14,965 nt of DNA from Chitinophagaceae bacterium (GTDB taxonomy: Bacteria > Bacteroidota > Bacteroidia > Chitinophagales > Chitinophagaceae), in the NCBI GenBank assembly GCA_016786525.1, contig JAEUVW010000093.1, positions 1 to 14,965 on the forward strand, read 5' to 3'. Positions 13,511 to 14,965 of the stretch are shown here, piece by piece. How positions within the stretch are numbered: position 1 is the first letter of the stretch; the number at the start of each line of letters is the position of its first letter. Made by a program: the position numbers and the translations under genes. The notes below the pieces were generated by a model, which worked only from the letters and a program-made list of their open reading frames with translations, had not been told where the DNA came from and made no database searches.

Positions 13511-14965
13511 ATGCCTAAACTTTTATTTTCTTTTTGCTGTTGTCTGAGCATACTGATGGCAAAAGCCCAGGATATGCCGCCTTGCGCCACCTTCAATGAT
13601 GGCAGTATGGGCAACTGGAACCTGATCAATTGCTTCCTGAATCCGGCCGGCCCTTTTACCAATCCCTTCGATTTGTCCCTGTCTGCGGGAATACGCGACA
13701 ACCACGGCACTTCTGCTTTTGAAAACAACACCGATTACAAACAGCTGGGTACAAAATTTCTCAGGCAATGCCTGGTATTTGACTACAATCTGCGAAACGA
13801 CGGCGTGGCCGGGAAAAGGCCCCTCGTTCACCCGACGGTGTACATCTCCGACAAATACGGGAGGACCGTATACTTTACCGCGCATGCTACGGTAGGAGAA
13901 GGTACAGGCTGGGTGCATGTACGGGCCCCGATAGTGCACTTTGATTATGCGCGCATGGAGATTCCGTCCAATGAAGACGGCTATTGGACCAGCCCTTATC
14001 TGCCGGGTGTTTTTGACGAGATCATGGATTCCTCCGTCAAGGTGTCGTTTTCCATTGATGTAGTCGGTTCTTCGGCTACTACCGAAGAGATCAATATAGA
14101 TAATGTCTGCGTGGTCAAGTGCAACGATTCTGATTCAAAGAATTGTTATGTCGATTTTAAATTGGTGTACAGCCAGACAACCATGAGAAAGCATGAGCGC
14201 AACCGCATGGCGAAAATTGAGCTTCTGGAATTTCATAAATCTTCCGTTTACCAGGTGGATTGGGGAGATGGGTATATATCAGAATCTTTTGAACCCCATA
14301 TCTATGAGCCGGGAGTGTACCAGCTGCGGGTAACGGAGCATACGCTGAGCGGGGGCCGCTGCAGCGCTTCCGTACCGGTGTGTGTGTCTGACAAATCGAT
14401 AAAGGATATCCTGCGCACAACGGCTGATACCAGCTGTAATGCCAACTTTATGATGGAGATCAGCACGGCGAGCAACCGCGCTTATGCTCCCAAGCATACG
14501 GCCAACATCACGATGATATCAGAATCTCCGGCCATTTTTACCTACAACTGGGGTGATAAAACACCGGTAAGCGCTTCGCCGCTCGGGCACCTGTACCGGG
14601 AGGGTGAATTTACCGCTTGCGTTTCGGGCGTAAAGGCAGACGGAACAGAATGCAAGGAGTGTATGGATGTTTGTATCAGCGCCAAGCCGGATACCATACC
14701 CACTTATATCAGGGAGCTGGAAAGCACTTCCGGCCTCCGCATTGTACCCAACCCGGCTTCGGGTCTCAGCAGCATCCTCTTGGACCAGGACCTGCCGGAG
14801 AACGGCATTCTGTCTGTGTATGATATGACCGGCAGGACTGTGTTTTCAGACCCGGTCGGACAACAGCACAAACGCGAGCTTACGATTGACTGCAGTACCT
14901 TAAGCCCTGGCTTATACCTCGTGCAACTCCGCACCGGCACCGCTAACTATATTGGGAAAATAACA
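13511..14965 (+). CDS. Secreted PKD-domain protein with T9SS sorting domain (3' partial)
   Basis: The frame starts at ATG 13511 and is open to the last base, giving 485 residues; only the last few residues and the stop are outside the window. A signal peptide (MPKLLFSFCCCLSILMAKAQ) comes first. Residues about 25-195 look like a beta-sandwich that begins 'CATFNDGSMGNWNLINC' and ends 'EEINIDNVCVVKC', in the style of carbohydrate-binding jelly rolls. Two PKD-like domains follow, with 'VDWGDGYI' (D250) and 'YNWGDKTP' (N346). A T9SS C-terminal domain starts at 'IVPNPASG' (411) and includes 'VYDMTGRTVF' and 'LSPGLYLVQLRTG'. The middle is cysteine-rich. It is probably a surface or released adhesin or binding protein; no catalytic motif is seen. 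It is divergent from the gene at 12317-13288, with 222 bases between. Confidence 0.9.
   Translation, partial: MPKLLFSFCCCLSILMAKAQDMPPCATFNDGSMGNWNLINCFLNPAGPFTNPFDLSLSAGIRDNHGTSAFENNTDYKQLGTKFLRQCLVFDYNLRNDGVAGKRPLVHPTVYISDKYGRTVYFTAHATVGEGTGWVHVRAPIVHFDYARMEIPSNEDGYWTSPYLPGVFDEIMDSSVKVSFSIDVVGSSATTEEINIDNVCVVKCNDSDSKNCYVDFKLVYSQTTMRKHERNRMAKIELLEFHKSSVYQVDWGDGYISESFEPHIYEPGVYQLRVTEHTLSGGRCSASVPVCVSDKSIKDILRTTADTSCNANFMMEISTASNRAYAPKHTANITMISESPAIFTYNWGDKTPVSASPLGHLYREGEFTACVSGVKADGTECKECMDVCISAKPDTIPTYIRELESTSGLRIVPNPASGLSSILLDQDLPENGILSVYDMTGRTVFSDPVGQQHKRELTIDCSTLSPGLYLVQLRTGTANYIGKIT

Overview
The window looks like a chromosomal segment from a member of the Bacteroidota, probably near the Chitinophagaceae. 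This rests on protein style and signals, not on a database match. Two secreted proteins carry type IX secretion (T9SS) C-terminal sorting domains. Several exported proteins have Bacteroidota-type signal peptides ending in AQ, or lipoboxes. Start codons are preceded by A-rich leaders rather than strong Shine-Dalgarno sites, and at least one promoter fits the -33 TTG / -7 TAnnTTTG pattern.

Layout. 1-561 is the 3' end of a LamG-type T9SS protein closed by a terminator. 562-1161 has no gene and is packed with small inverted-repeat (REP/MITE-like) units. 1162-2535 (minus) is a secreted M28 metallopeptidase of the carboxypeptidase Q type. 2543-2646 is a degenerate tandem repeat with an 8-base period. 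2867-4216 (plus) is a secreted protein with six FG-GAP/VCBS-like repeats and a C-terminal domain that resembles domain 4 of the thiol-activated cytolysins. 4217-4635 holds a terminator, a perfect 15-bp palindromic repeat, more REP-like units and a second 8-base-period repeat that runs into the end of uvrC. 7866 down to 4636 (minus) is a tight four-gene operon: gcvH, a VanZ-like membrane protein, an unknown lipoprotein and uvrC. 7976-8407 (minus) is a small lipoprotein gene whose terminator abuts the gcvH promoter. 8596-12129 (plus) is a complete smc with a TTG start. 12317-13288 (minus) is a secreted protein of unknown function, convergent with smc. 13511 to the window end (plus) is a secreted PKD/T9SS protein that lacks only its last residues.

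How the genes relate. The housekeeping core is gcvH (glycine cleavage), uvrC (nucleotide excision repair) and smc (chromosome organisation), with envelope proteins between and around them. The gcvH-vanZ-lipoprotein-uvrC genes are 5 to 17 bases apart and probably share one promoter. No CRISPR array, transposase, phage gene, tRNA or rRNA was found. The less ordinary content is the repeat biology of the intergenic regions and the possible propeller/cytolysin-domain fusion.
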